A DNA stretch of 64,000 nucleotides. Origin: Gordonibacter sp. 28C (GTDB lineage: Bacteria > Actinomycetota > Coriobacteriia > Coriobacteriales > Eggerthellaceae). The stretch's first letter is position 1. Each line of letters starts with the position of its first letter. The DNA is taken from assembly GCF_003339845.1 (NCBI RefSeq), contig NZ_PPTR01000014.1:34650-98649 (forward strand). Reading direction: 5' to 3'. Positions 34,869-43,196 of the stretch are shown piece after piece. The notes under the pieces are model-generated. The model ran no database searches and was not told where the DNA came from. It saw only the letters and a program-made list of their open reading frames with translations. A program made the translations under genes and the position numbers.

Positions 34869-36238
34869 GCACCGTGATGGAATCGACGAAGGCGGCCCCG
34901 TCGGGCGCCGCGCTTCGGGAGGACCCCGCCGTCCTCGACAAAACCGCCTGCGCCATAGCCGACGCGGCCGCCGCGGCCGCCGGCTCCAGCGCCACGGCGC
35001 GCCCGGCGGACCCCGCCGACATCGCGGCGAGCCCGTTCAAGCGCGACTTCCCGCTACTGGCGAACCATCCCGAGCTCGCCTTCCTGGACAGCGCGGCCAC
35101 CGCGCAACGCCCCAAAGCGGTGCTCGACGCGCAGCGGCGCTTCTACGAGGAGATGAACGCCAACGCCCTGCGCGGCCTGTACCGCCTGTCGATGGAGGCC
35201 ACCGAGGCCATCGAGGTGGCGCGCGAGCGCGTGGCTCGCTTCATCGGCGCTCCCAGCGCCCGCGACGTCGTGCTGGTGCGCAACGCGAGCGAGGCCCTGA
35301 ACCTGGTGGCGAAGGCGTTCGCCCCCACCGTGCTGGGCCCGGGCGACGAGGTGTGCATCACCATCATGGAGCACCACTCCAACCTCATCCCCTGGCAACA
35401 GGCCTGCCGGGCGGCGGGCGCGAGGCTCGTCTACCTCTACCCCGACGAGCAGGGCGTCATCCAGCCCGAGGAGATGGACGCCAAGATCGGGCCGCGCACG
35501 AAGATCGTGGCCGCCGCGCACGTGTCCAACGTGCTGGGCATCGAGAATCCCATCGCCGAGCTGGGACGGCGCGTGCACGCCCGCGGCGGCTACCTCGTGG
35601 TTGACGGCGCGCAGTCCGTGCCCCACATGAAAGTGGACGTGCAGGCTCTCGATTGCGATTTCTTCGCGTTCTCGGCCCACAAGGCGTTTGGGCCCTTCGG
35701 CATGGGGGTGCTTTGGGGCAAGCACGAGCTGCTGGAGGCCATGCCGCCCTTCCTCACGGGAGGCGAGATGATCGACAACGTGACCGAGCAGGATGCCCAG
35801 TGGGCGCCCGTGCCCGAGAAGTTCGAGGCCGGCACGCAGGACGCCGCCGGCATCTACGCCACCGCGGCGGCCATCGCCTATATGGAGGCCGTCGGGCGCG
35901 ACGTGATCGAGCAGCGCGAGCGGGCGCTCGTGCGCGACTGCATGGAGAAGCTGGCGGAGCTGCCCTACGTGCACGTCATCGGCCACCCCGACCCCGACCA
36001 GCACCACGGCGTGGTCAGCTTCAACGTGGAGGGCATCCACCCGCATGACGTGGCCAGCATCCTGGACATGCAGAACGTGGCCATCCGCGCGGGGCACCAC
36101 TGCGCCCAGCCGCTGCTGGCGTGGCTGGGGCAGGAGTCGTGCTGCCGCGCGTCGTACGCGTTCTACAACGACGAGGCCGATACCGACGCGCTCGTCGAGG
36201 GCCTGAAAACCGTTTGGAGGACGTTCAATGGCGAGTAA
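34865..36238 (+). CDS. sufS: Cysteine desulfurase SufS
   Basis: A 457-residue group II cysteine desulfurase, a PLP enzyme that supplies sulfur for clusters. Lys273 in SAHKAFGPFGMG carries PLP; the persulfide Cys413 lies in RAGHHCAQPLL; EHHSNLIPWQ and the RGGYLVVDGAQSVPHM motif (PLP Asp and Gln) are conserved. Compared with the usual ~405 residues there is a ~50-residue Ala-rich N-terminal extension (KTACAIADAAAAAAGSS) before the family start FKRDFPLLANHPELAFLDSA. Overlaps sufD by 4 bp. Confidence 0.95.
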   Translation: MSTVMESTKAAPSGAALREDPAVLDKTACAIADAAAAAAGSSATARPADPADIAASPFKRDFPLLANHPELAFLDSAATAQRPKAVLDAQRRFYEEMNANALRGLYRLSMEATEAIEVARERVARFIGAPSARDVVLVRNASEALNLVAKAFAPTVLGPGDEVCITIMEHHSNLIPWQQACRAAGARLVYLYPDEQGVIQPEEMDAKIGPRTKIVAAAHVSNVLGIENPIAELGRRVHARGGYLVVDGAQSVPHMKVDVQALDCDFFAFSAHKAFGPFGMGVLWGKHELLEAMPPFLTGGEMIDNVTEQDAQWAPVPEKFEAGTQDAAGIYATAAAIAYMEAVGRDVIEQRERALVRDCMEKLAELPYVHVIGHPDPDQHHGVVSFNVEGIHPHDVASILDMQNVAIRAGHHCAQPLLAWLGQESCCRASYAFYNDEADTDALVEGLKTVWRTFNGE

Positions 36239-36668
36239 CATCTACACGGCGGCGCTCATGGAGCACAACGCCCACCCCGACTACAAGTACGACATGGACG
36301 CGCCCACGTCCACGCTCGACGGCGTGAACCCCAGCTGCGGCGACGAGCTTGTGCTGGCGCTGCGCGTGGAAGACGGCGTCATCGAGGAGGCCGCCTTCAC
36401 CGGCCACGGCTGCGCCGTGAGTCAGGCGTCCGCCGACATGATGGCCGACCTCGTGACCGGCGAGACCGTGGAAGAGGCGCGCCGCCTGATAAGCCTGTTC
36501 CTCGCCATGGTGAAGGGAGAGGAGCTCTCGAGCGCCGAGCGGGAGGATTTGGACGAGGCCGCCGAGCTGGAGTCCATCAGCCGCATGCCCGCCCGCGTGA
36601 AGTGCGCCGAACTGGCCTGGCGTACCTTGGAACGGATGCTGGACGAGCAAGGCCCGCAATCGGTTTGA
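36228..36668 (+). CDS. sufU: Zinc-dependent sulfurtransferase SufU
   Basis: A 146-residue SufU. Zinc ligands appear as Cys37 and Asp39 (PSCGDE), Cys62 (GHGCAVSQASADMM) and Cys126 (RVKCAEL). SufU accepts persulfide sulfur from SufS by zinc-ligand swapping and passes it to SufB. The 15-20 residue insertion between the second and third ligands, diagnostic of SufU over IscU, is present. The start overlaps the sufS end by 11 bp. It closes the operon; no terminator is obvious. Confidence 0.94.
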   Translation: MASNIYTAALMEHNAHPDYKYDMDAPTSTLDGVNPSCGDELVLALRVEDGVIEEAAFTGHGCAVSQASADMMADLVTGETVEEARRLISLFLAMVKGEELSSAEREDLDEAAELESISRMPARVKCAELAWRTLERMLDEQGPQSV

Positions 36669-36720
36669 GCGCGCGGCTTGACGCGTCGAAGTCGGTTCCT
36701 CGAAGCACGATGCCGGTGAT

Positions 36721-36989
36721 TCGATGTCGTACTTTTGGGCAATTGCGGATATGCCGATCGATGCAAAAGAAGAGTATGACGGTTTGATGTCGCAATTCGT
36801 GATATCAAACACAGGCCATGGGCGGGGAGGAACGTGCAAGCTGCCCCTTGTGTTCGCGGAGCAGGGATCACGACCCTCGTGCAAAAGGCGAGCCAAGAAA
36901 TGATCCTCATCGACAACTACGTCGATCTTGGCACGCTGAACATCCTCGCAAAGAAGAGGGATTCAAGCAGCAACTTGCCTAGTAACTGA
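36721..36989 (+). pseudogene. Degraded ORF6N-domain (phage antirepressor-like) gene
   Basis: In one frame, from 36751, the sequence encodes KEEYDGLMSQFVISNTGHG and then KLPLVFAEQG, the core of an ORF6N domain (usual form: L-x-x-x-EY-x-x-L-x-SQ-x-x-x-S, then R-x-LPY-x-F-T-EQG). Right after EQG the match continues in another frame as LVQKASQEMILIDNYVDLGT and LNILAKK to a stop at 36987, which matches the C-terminal part of the same proteins. The N-terminus, the middle and the frame are lost. A relic of a mobile or phage-type gene. Confidence 0.6.
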
Positions 36990-37003
36990 CTTACGAGTAA
37001 GAT
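36975..37003 (+). promoter_or_regulatory. Promoter of the ATPase/nuclease gene
   Basis: TTGCCT (36975-36980), 17 bp, TAAGAT (36998-37003). The spacer and -10 are covered by the inverted repeat listed separately. Confidence 0.65.
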
Positions 37004-37021
37004 ACTCGTAAGTCAGTTACT
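36981..37021. promoter_or_regulatory. 19-bp perfect inverted repeat over the ATPase promoter
   Basis: Arms 36981-36999 and 37003-37021 are perfect reverse complements (each starts or ends AGTAACTGAC...) around the trinucleotide AGA. It lies between -35 and the ribosome site (AAAGGAG 37024-37030), so as DNA it is an ideal operator and as RNA a hairpin just ahead of the start codon. It overlaps the end of the ORF6N relic. Confidence 0.85.
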
Positions 37022-37037
37022 GCAAAGGAGTGTTGTC

Positions 37038-38456
37038 ATGTTCGTAGGTCGAGAGGAAGAGCTGGGCGTGTTCGAGCGCTTGTACCGAAAAGGCGGCTTC
37101 CAGATGGTCGTTCTCTACGGGCGCCGACGCATCGGGAAAACGACGCTGCTCGACAAGTTCTCCGAAGGCAAGCCCACCCTGTACTTCACCGCGCAGGTTC
37201 AAAGCGCCGCTTTGAACCTGCGCGCCTTTTCTCGAACGGTTTACCAATTCTTCGATCTGCCCGTCGCCACCGGAGCGTTCGAATCGTGGTCGGACGCCTT
37301 CTCCTTCGTTGTCAACCGAGCGAAGTCGGTGCCCAAGCCCATCCTCTTCGTTTTCGACGAGTTCCCGTACGCCGCCGAGTCCGACCCCTCGCTTCCCTCC
37401 ACCTTGCAAATCGCCATTGACCACGAGTTCAAGGACACCAACCTGCTCCTCGTGCTCAGCGGAAGCAACGAAGGGTTCATGGAAGGGAAAGTCTTGGGGA
37501 GGAAAAGCCCTTTGTACGGGCGCCGCACCGCGCAGATCAAGCTGCAGCCATTCGACTACCTCGACGCCGCTCGCATGATGCCCGCGAAATCCGATGAGGA
37601 GCGCATCGAATACTACGCCACTTTCGGAGGCACACCCTACTACCTTTCCCAAATTGATCCGGACGCCTCGTTCGAAGAAAACGTCGAGCTGCAATTCTTC
37701 AACAAGGCCGGACTCCTCTACGAGGAGCCCATGATGCTTTTGCGCCAAGAGCTGCGCGAACCGGCGAACTACAATTCGGTGATGAGCGCAGTGGCAGGCG
37801 GCGCGACCTCTCCCAAGGAGATCGCCGAAAGCGCCGGGATCGAGCAGAATTCCATTGGAAAATACCTCAAGACGCTCGAAGGGCTCGACCTGATCGAGCG
37901 CAGCGTCCCGTTCGGCGACAACCCTGAAAAGTCGCGTAAGTCCATGTATTCGGTGCACGACCCCTTCTTCGCCTATTGGTATCGGTTCGTGAGCCGCAGC
38001 GTGGGCGCCATCGAAAGCGGGGCGGGGCATGCGGTCGCGCAAAGAACCGCGTTCGGAGAGGCGTTTTCCGCGTACGTGGGCAAGCGGTTCGAAGCCGTCT
38101 GCCTGCAATGGCTCATTCGCCGCAATCGCCAGGGAAGCCTACCGTTTTTGGCCTCCTCGTTCGGACGATGGTGGGGCACCGACCCCGCCGCGCACGAGCA
38201 GACCGATATCGACGTCATCGCCGCCGACAAGCCGTCGAAGAGCATCCTGCTCGGCGAGTGCAAATGGCGGGAATCCTTCGACGAGACGGAGGCGCTGCGA
38301 AAGCTGGAAGCGCGCGCTTCGCTCGTAAAAGGATACGACAGGCACTCGTTCGCGCTGTTCGCCAAGAAGCCCCTGGGCAATGTGACGAAGAAAAAGCACG
38401 CCTCGCGCGACGATCTGCTCCTCGTTTCAGCCGCAGACCTCTTCGAAGACCTGTAG
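37038..38456 (+). CDS. Archaeal-type ATPase with C-terminal DUF234 nuclease-like domain
   Basis: A 472-residue protein. Residues 1-230 form a STAND/AAA-like ATPase: GREEEL, Walker A GRRRIGKTT (28-36), Walker B ILFVFDE (102-108), sensor LLLVLSGSNEGFM. Residues ~265-320 are a winged helix (ATSPKEIAESAGIEQNSIGKYL). The C-terminal 120 residues are DUF234, with DPFFAYWYRFV and a PD-(D/E)xK-type core: Asp390 and Asp392 (QTDIDV), then Glu407-Cys-Lys409 (LGECKW). Such genes are common as solitary, mobile, possibly defence-related units in archaea and gut bacteria; no function is established. The winged helix could bind the palindrome. GC is lower than the neighbours. Confidence 0.88.
   Translation: MFVGREEELGVFERLYRKGGFQMVVLYGRRRIGKTTLLDKFSEGKPTLYFTAQVQSAALNLRAFSRTVYQFFDLPVATGAFESWSDAFSFVVNRAKSVPKPILFVFDEFPYAAESDPSLPSTLQIAIDHEFKDTNLLLVLSGSNEGFMEGKVLGRKSPLYGRRTAQIKLQPFDYLDAARMMPAKSDEERIEYYATFGGTPYYLSQIDPDASFEENVELQFFNKAGLLYEEPMMLLRQELREPANYNSVMSAVAGGATSPKEIAESAGIEQNSIGKYLKTLEGLDLIERSVPFGDNPEKSRKSMYSVHDPFFAYWYRFVSRSVGAIESGAGHAVAQRTAFGEAFSAYVGKRFEAVCLQWLIRRNRQGSLPFLASSFGRWWGTDPAAHEQTDIDVIAADKPSKSILLGECKWRESFDETEALRKLEARASLVKGYDRHSFALFAKKPLGNVTKKKHASRDDLLLVSAADLFEDL
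37191..37223. repeat. 16-bp perfect hairpin inside the ATPase gene
   Basis: GCGCAGGTTCAAAGCG (37191-37206) and its exact reverse complement (37208-37223) are separated by one C and followed by CTTTTC. It lies 150 bp into the coding region (residues ~52-62, QVQSAALNLRA). In RNA it would form a very stable stem with a terminator-like tail. Confidence 0.8.
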
Positions 38457-38603
38457 GAAGCGCGACTCGACGAGGAAGGCTTTGCCGCGGCTGTCGTGGT
38501 TCTTCGACGCGACAGGAACCTCGCGGAGGTCGAGGGGTTCGATCTCCGCTTCGAACCAGCGAACATGCACCGCCGACCCGTCGTGGACGAGTATCAGATT
38601 TAG
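38427..38603 (-). pseudogene. Possible coding remnant antisense to the ATPase 3' end
   Basis: Minus strand, between a stop at 38604-38606 and one at 38427-38429, the frame reads LILVHDGSAVHVRWFEAEIE then PLDLREVPVASKNHDSRGKA and FLVESRFLQVFEEV. Third positions are strongly G or C, unlike the plus frame. There is no start codon with a ribosome site, so this may be a gene tail left after insertion of the ATPase gene. Family not recognised. Confidence 0.25.
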
Positions 38604-38647
38604 TTAGCCTTTCAAACTAAATGCTTCTCGATAGCCCATGAAAGCGA

Positions 38648-38653
38648 TATACT
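38648..38653 (+). promoter_or_regulatory. Candidate -10 box of the BASS transporter gene
   Basis: TATACT, 17 bp after a weak TTCTCG (38625-38630). A small hairpin (CCCCT...AGGGG, 38663-38680) follows in the leader. Confidence 0.4.
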
Positions 38654-38728
38654 TTCTTGGCCCCTCCGACATGAAGGGGATGCGTCCGGCCCCGCGTGCC
38701 GGACGTTTCCGTCGAAAGGAATCGAACC

Positions 38729-39712
38729 ATGAAAGCACTCGCGAAGATCAGCGACTTCGCGGGAAAGTACATGGCGATCATCGCGCTCGTCGTCGCGATT
38801 ATCGCCCTGGTCTTTCCCGAGCCCGTGTCCGCCGTCGTCAAAACCAGCTACGTGAACCTGCTGCTGGGCGTGGTGATGTTCGGCATGGGCATGACGCTCA
38901 AGCTGGCCGACTTCAAGGTAGTGTTCACCAAGCCCAAGGCCGTCGTCACGGGGGTTCTGGCGCAGTTCGTCATCATGCCGGTGCTGGCGTTCCTGCTCAC
39001 CGTGGTGTTCCAGCTGCCGCCCGAGCTGGCGGTGGGCGTGATACTGGTGGGCTCGTGCCCCGGCGGCACCAGCTCCAACGTCATGACGTACCTGGCGCGC
39101 GGCGACGTGGCGCTGTCGGTGGGCATGACCGCGTGCACCACCGTCCTGGCCCCCGTCGTCACGCCGTTGCTGGTGCTGCTGCTCGCCGGCCAGACGGTCG
39201 ACGTGAACGTGGTGGACATGTTCCTGTCCATCGTGCAGGTGGTGCTCGTGCCCATCGCGCTGGGCTTCCTCATCAACTACTTCTTCGAGAAGGCGGCGGC
39301 CGCGTGCGCGAGCGTCCTTCCGCTCGTGTCGGTGGTCGGCATCTCGCTCATCATCATGGCCGTGGTGGCCGCCAACCAGGCGAAGCTGCTCACGGTGGGC
39401 CCGCTCATCATCGCGGTGGTCGTGCTGCACAACGTTCTGGGCTACGCGCTGGGGTACCTCGCCGGCCGCGTCCTGCGCCTGTCGAAGGCGCAGCGGCGCA
39501 CGCTGTCCATCGAGGTGGGCATGCAGAACTCGGGCCTGGCCACCTCGCTTGCCACCGTGCACTTCGCTGCCATGCCGCTGGCCGCGGTGCCCGGCGCCGT
39601 GTTCAGCGTGTGGCACAACATATCCGGAGCCGTGTACGCGAACATCCTCGCCCGCTCGGCCGGCAAGGACGAGGGGGACGCGGCGGACGACGCCGAGCGC
39701 GCGACCGCCTAG
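38729..39712 (+). CDS. BASS-family sodium-dependent transporter
   Basis: A 327-residue membrane protein with nine or ten hydrophobic segments. NLLLGVVMFGMGMTLKLADF, VILVGSCPGGTSSNVMTYLARGDVALSV and the later RTLSIEVGMQNSGLATSLA are the two inverted-repeat signature stretches (sodium and substrate sites) of the bile acid:sodium symporter family, in the YocS/PanS-like bacterial branch. Substrates of bacterial members include bile acids, pantoate and keto acids; in a gut organism bile salts are plausible but unproven. GAAAGGAATC precedes ATG 38729. The acidic C-terminus (KDEGDAADDAE) is probably cytosolic. Confidence 0.9.
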   Translation: MKALAKISDFAGKYMAIIALVVAIIALVFPEPVSAVVKTSYVNLLLGVVMFGMGMTLKLADFKVVFTKPKAVVTGVLAQFVIMPVLAFLLTVVFQLPPELAVGVILVGSCPGGTSSNVMTYLARGDVALSVGMTACTTVLAPVVTPLLVLLLAGQTVDVNVVDMFLSIVQVVLVPIALGFLINYFFEKAAAACASVLPLVSVVGISLIIMAVVAANQAKLLTVGPLIIAVVVLHNVLGYALGYLAGRVLRLSKAQRRTLSIEVGMQNSGLATSLATVHFAAMPLAAVPGAVFSVWHNISGAVYANILARSAGKDEGDAADDAERATA

Positions 39713-39839
39713 GGACGGGCGGCTTCGCCCGCCGTCGGCTCGAACGCAAGGCGTGCAAAACAGCGCGATGAGTCCGATGCCGTTCCCCGTCCCGACCATG
39801 GCATCCCGCAACCGGCGCGCCGATCCGGGGACCGAACGC

Positions 39840-39874
39840 GGAAAGGGGCCCGCTCTTCGGCAGCGCCCCTTTCC
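39840..39874. terminator. Shared hairpin between BASS and VOC genes
   Basis: A 10-bp stem (39840-39849 with 39865-39874), 15-nt loop, between convergent genes. Confidence 0.65.
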
Positions 39875-39918
39875 TTCCGCATCGCCGGCAGAGAACCGCT
39901 GCCGGTCGGCCCGCGCCG

Positions 39919-40293
39919 CTACTCGGCCCAGTCGTGGATCACAGCCTCGATGTTGTTGCCCTCGAGGTCGTACACGAAAGCCGCGTAGTAGCCGGGATGG
40001 TAGTCGCGCGGGCCGGGAGCGCCGTTGTCGGTGCCGCCGGCGGCCAGCGCCGCCTCGTAGAAGGCTTTGACCTGCTCGGCGTCCTTCGCAAGGAAGGCGA
40101 CGTGGGCCGGAACGGGCTCGCTACCCTCGGGAAGCGGGGCCACCCACACGTCGCCCGGCTCGCCCTCGACACGCAGCTGCAGGCCGCCGGGATACTCGAT
40201 GCCCTTCTCGTAGCCGAGCGGGGCCAGCGCCGCCTCGTAGAACGCCTTGGCTCCCTCGACGTCCTTCACCTTCACGCTCATATGGTCGATCAT
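39919..40293 (-). CDS. VOC/glyoxalase-like protein
   Basis: A 124-residue single-module pair of beta-alpha-beta-beta-beta units: MIDHMSVKVKDVEGAKAFYEAAL, then AHVAFLAKDAEQVKAFYEAAL and YYAAFVYDLEGNNIEAVIHD. His4 and the late Glu (NNIEAV) fit the metal-binding positions of the vicinal-oxygen-chelate fold. Members include glyoxalases, dioxygenases and resistance proteins; the reaction cannot be assigned. AAAGGATCGC precedes the ATG. Stands alone. Confidence 0.85.
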   Translation of the reverse strand: MIDHMSVKVKDVEGAKAFYEAALAPLGYEKGIEYPGGLQLRVEGEPGDVWVAPLPEGSEPVPAHVAFLAKDAEQVKAFYEAALAAGGTDNGAPGPRDYHPGYYAAFVYDLEGNNIEAVIHDWAE

Positions 40294-40588
40294 CGCGATC
40301 CTTTCTCTCGGGAGATGCCGTCGCCGCCAGTGTAGCACGGACCCGCAAAGGCCGAAGGTTTCACCCTCTCTACGCCGACGGCCGACAGGCAAGGGACCGC
40401 GCAGGGTCGAGGAAACTCGTGTTCGACGAGCGCGCAACGGCATGGAACGGCACCGGCAAGGGACGTCGCAAGGAAACATGCTGTTTTGCTGACGAGTTCG
40501 CCTGCGAGTCGCGATCGCGTTACGCGCGGCGCCCCTCGTGCCTTACAATCGGAAAAACGTTTCAACCGCATGACGGAAAGAGGGCGCT

Positions 40589-41383
40589 ATGGCAGATCGC
40601 GACGACATCACGCTGGGCTTCATCGGATTCGGGAACATGGCGCAGGCCATGGCGCAAGGGCTCGTGGAGTCGGGCGCGCTGCCGGGCGAGCGCATCTACG
40701 CGACCGCCGCGCACTTCGACAAGCTCCAGAAGAGCACGGCCGCGCTGGGCGCCTGCGCCTGCGAGACGGCGCGCGAGGTGGTGGAGGCGAGCGACTTCGT
40801 GGTGCTGGCCGTGAAGCCCTACCTGGTGGCCGACGTGGTGGAGCCCGTGCGCGACGCGCTTGCCAACAAGGCCGTGATATCGGTGGCCGCCGGCTGCGAC
40901 TTCGCGTTCTACGAGGGCGTCCTCGCCCCCGGCACGCATCATTTGAGCACCATTCCCAACACCCCCATCGCCGTGGGGGCGGGCGTGGTGGCCTGCGAGC
41001 AGCGCCACTCGCTCGACGACGGCGAGCTAGCGGCGTTCGAGTCCCTGTTCGGCCAGGTGGCGCTCATCGAGTGGGTGGACGGCAAGCTGCTGTCCACCGC
41101 CAGCTCCGTGGCCGGCTGCGGCCCCGCCTTCGCCGCCATGTTCCTAGAGGCGCTGGGCGACGCGGGCGTGAAGCACGGCCTGCCGCGCGCCACGGCGTAC
41201 CGCCTGGCCGCGCAGATGATGATGGGCACGGCCAAGCTGCACCTGGAAACGGGCACCCACCCCGGCGCCATGAAGGACGCCGTGTGCTCGCCGGGCGGCA
41301 CCACCATCAAGGGCGTGGCCTCGCTGGAGAAGGACGCCTTCCGCGGCGCCGTCGTCAACGCCATCGACGCCATACAAGGTTAG
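40589..41383 (+). CDS. proC: Pyrroline-5-carboxylate reductase
   Basis: A 264-residue enzyme for the last step of proline synthesis (NAD(P)H-dependent reduction of pyrroline-5-carboxylate). The Rossmann motif GFIGFGNMAQAMAQG begins at about residue 9, VLAVKPYLV and IPNTPIAVGAG follow, and the C-terminal signature LETGTHPGAMKDAVCSPGGTT with IKGVASLE is complete. It forms a decamer in other bacteria. GAAAGAGGGCG precedes the ATG. Monocistronic, followed by strong hairpins. Confidence 0.96.
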   Translation: MADRDDITLGFIGFGNMAQAMAQGLVESGALPGERIYATAAHFDKLQKSTAALGACACETAREVVEASDFVVLAVKPYLVADVVEPVRDALANKAVISVAAGCDFAFYEGVLAPGTHHLSTIPNTPIAVGAGVVACEQRHSLDDGELAAFESLFGQVALIEWVDGKLLSTASSVAGCGPAFAAMFLEALGDAGVKHGLPRATAYRLAAQMMMGTAKLHLETGTHPGAMKDAVCSPGGTTIKGVASLEKDAFRGAVVNAIDAIQG

Positions 41384-41413
41384 GGCGTCCCCGCCGTTCG
41401 GCCGCCTAAAACG

Positions 41414-41498
41414 CGACGGCGGTCTCCGGCCGCGGCCCCGCGCTGCCCGAAGACCGCCGTCGCGGACAGCGCTACGACCGACGCGCTGTCCGCGACGG
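41414..41498. terminator. Two overlapping, mutually exclusive hairpins after proC
   Basis: Stem 1 pairs 41414-41425 with 41451-41462 (12 bp). Stem 2 pairs 41457-41471 with 41484-41498 (15 bp, perfect). They share 41457-41462, so they cannot form together. They sit between the convergent proC and dipeptidase genes and probably terminate both. Confidence 0.7.
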
Positions 41499-41502
41499 CT
41501 CC

Positions 41503-42927
41503 CTACAGGTTCGCGTCCATCTCGTAGGACAGCTGGGAGTCCTCGGCGGACTGCATGACCAGGTCCTGCGCCATCGAGCGCGCATCGACCAGCATCTCGT
41601 CCATAAACGCGCGGTTGGCCTCCGTCAGCGCCGCGGTCAACTCCTCTCCGGAGAGCGCGGCGGTCTCTCGGTCGGTGCGCTCCACGAACGCGCGGGCCTT
41701 GCGACGGCAGGCGGAGAGGTAGTCCTCCACCGGCTTCGCGAACATCGCGTAACGCGTCTCGGCCAGCATGCTCAACGTGCGGTACAGCCAATACGCGCTG
41801 TCGCTCTCGGGGCGAACGCCCGCTTTCTCCCAAACGGGATGGACGGTCGACGCGTTCGCGAAGAACGGCACGAACGGAGAGAACGCCGTGGTTGCCAGCG
41901 CCACCCAGTGGACGCCTGCGCGCTCGGCGGGCAAGCCGGGTCGCAGCTGCAGCACATGACCCTCCTGCGTGCGCGACAGCGCGATGGACCGGTAGCGCGT
42001 GCGGGTGCGCTCGTCGCCGTCGGTTCCCAGAGGATCGAAAGGCGTGGCGTTGTAGTGCGAGCCCAGCACCCAGGCCACATCGTCCACGTCGATGAGGCGG
42101 TTCGCGCGGCGGATAAAGGGCAGGTCCAGATCCTCCGGCTGCTGTTCGACAGCCGGGGTCAGATAGCGCTGGCCGTACCACACGCGCGGCGCGTTGTAGT
42201 GCAGGTCCTGCTGCGAGTACGTGCCGAATATCCGCCGGAAGTCGAACGTGCCGGGATCGGGGTTCAGGTGGTGCTCCGCGACGAACTCTCGTATGCCCTC
42301 CGACCACTTGAAGTCGGGCGAGGCGAAATCGACCTCTTGGATGGAGATGCGGTTCGCGCACACGGCGTAGGCGTCGTCGGGAACGCGCTGGGCAACCCAG
42401 TGGTGCCCCGTGGCCAATTCCATGTACCACACCTCGTCCGCGTCGGCGAGCAGCACGCTGTTGCCTTCGGCCGAGCCGTGCGCTTCAACGATGGCGGCGA
42501 TGCGCTCCACGCCCTCGCGCGCCGACTCGACGAACGGCAGCACGACAGTGACCAGGGCGTCCTCGGCGAGCCCGTCTTCGACGAGCGGGTCGAAGGCAAG
42601 AACGCGGTCGTTGGCGTAGGTGCTCTCGGTGGCGCTCATGGCCACGCCCGCCTCGTTGATGCCGGCTTCCTCGTACAGGCCCTCCCCCGTATCGCCCTCG
42701 GGCGTGGACGTGTAGCGCAGCCCCCGTCCATCCAACTCGCACGCGAAACCGTTGTTGGCCGACACGAACCGCTCCTTCCGATGCATCCGCGCCGGCACCA
42801 CGGTGAAGCGCTTGGGGGCGCAGGCGTCGTGATGGTCCTCGGTGCGCGCGATCATCGTCGAGCCGTCGACGGACGCGGCTTTGCCGACGAGCACGGACGT
42901 GCAAGCGCAATGGGTGGGTCGGGCCAT
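41503..42927 (-). CDS. C69-family dipeptidase (PepD-like)
   Basis: A 474-residue N-terminal-nucleophile peptidase. CACTSVLVGKAASVDGSTMI (starting at Cys7) contains the nucleophile, most likely Cys9 exposed after removal of the first residues; the ARTEDHHDACAPKRF segment follows as in PepD of lactobacilli. Later, GEGLYEEAGINEAGVAMSATES and FVESAREGVERIAAIVEAHG are family blocks. There is no signal peptide, so it is cytosolic and probably salvages dipeptides. GGAGG precedes ATG 42927. Long plus-strand frames here are shadows. Confidence 0.93.
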   Translation of the reverse strand: MARPTHCACTSVLVGKAASVDGSTMIARTEDHHDACAPKRFTVVPARMHRKERFVSANNGFACELDGRGLRYTSTPEGDTGEGLYEEAGINEAGVAMSATESTYANDRVLAFDPLVEDGLAEDALVTVVLPFVESAREGVERIAAIVEAHGSAEGNSVLLADADEVWYMELATGHHWVAQRVPDDAYAVCANRISIQEVDFASPDFKWSEGIREFVAEHHLNPDPGTFDFRRIFGTYSQQDLHYNAPRVWYGQRYLTPAVEQQPEDLDLPFIRRANRLIDVDDVAWVLGSHYNATPFDPLGTDGDERTRTRYRSIALSRTQEGHVLQLRPGLPAERAGVHWVALATTAFSPFVPFFANASTVHPVWEKAGVRPESDSAYWLYRTLSMLAETRYAMFAKPVEDYLSACRRKARAFVERTDRETAALSGEELTAALTEANRAFMDEMLVDARSMAQDLVMQSAEDSQLSYEMDANL

Positions 42928-43196
42928 GGAGGCCTCCTGTTCCTCGAACGCGCCGCGCCGGGCGGCCCGCCGATTCCAGGCGCCAAGGTTCGCGAAGCTT
43001 GGCGCTCATGTTCAGATGCGCTCATTCTACTCCTTCGAGCGACGCGTCGCATCTGTCCGTGCGGCTCGCGTGGAGCAGCGCACGGACGGGCGCGCTTGTG
43101 TTACGATGCAGGTACGAAACCACGCGCGGCGCTCTCGCCGCGCGGCCGGCGAACATGGGATCGGCGCCGCCATTCCCCTGCGAAAGGACGGCAGAC

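Noticed and set aside
38454..38603. Read-through or selenocysteine-like extension of the ATPase past TAG
   Set aside because: The in-frame continuation has poor third-position bias, and the 472-residue protein is already complete for its family.
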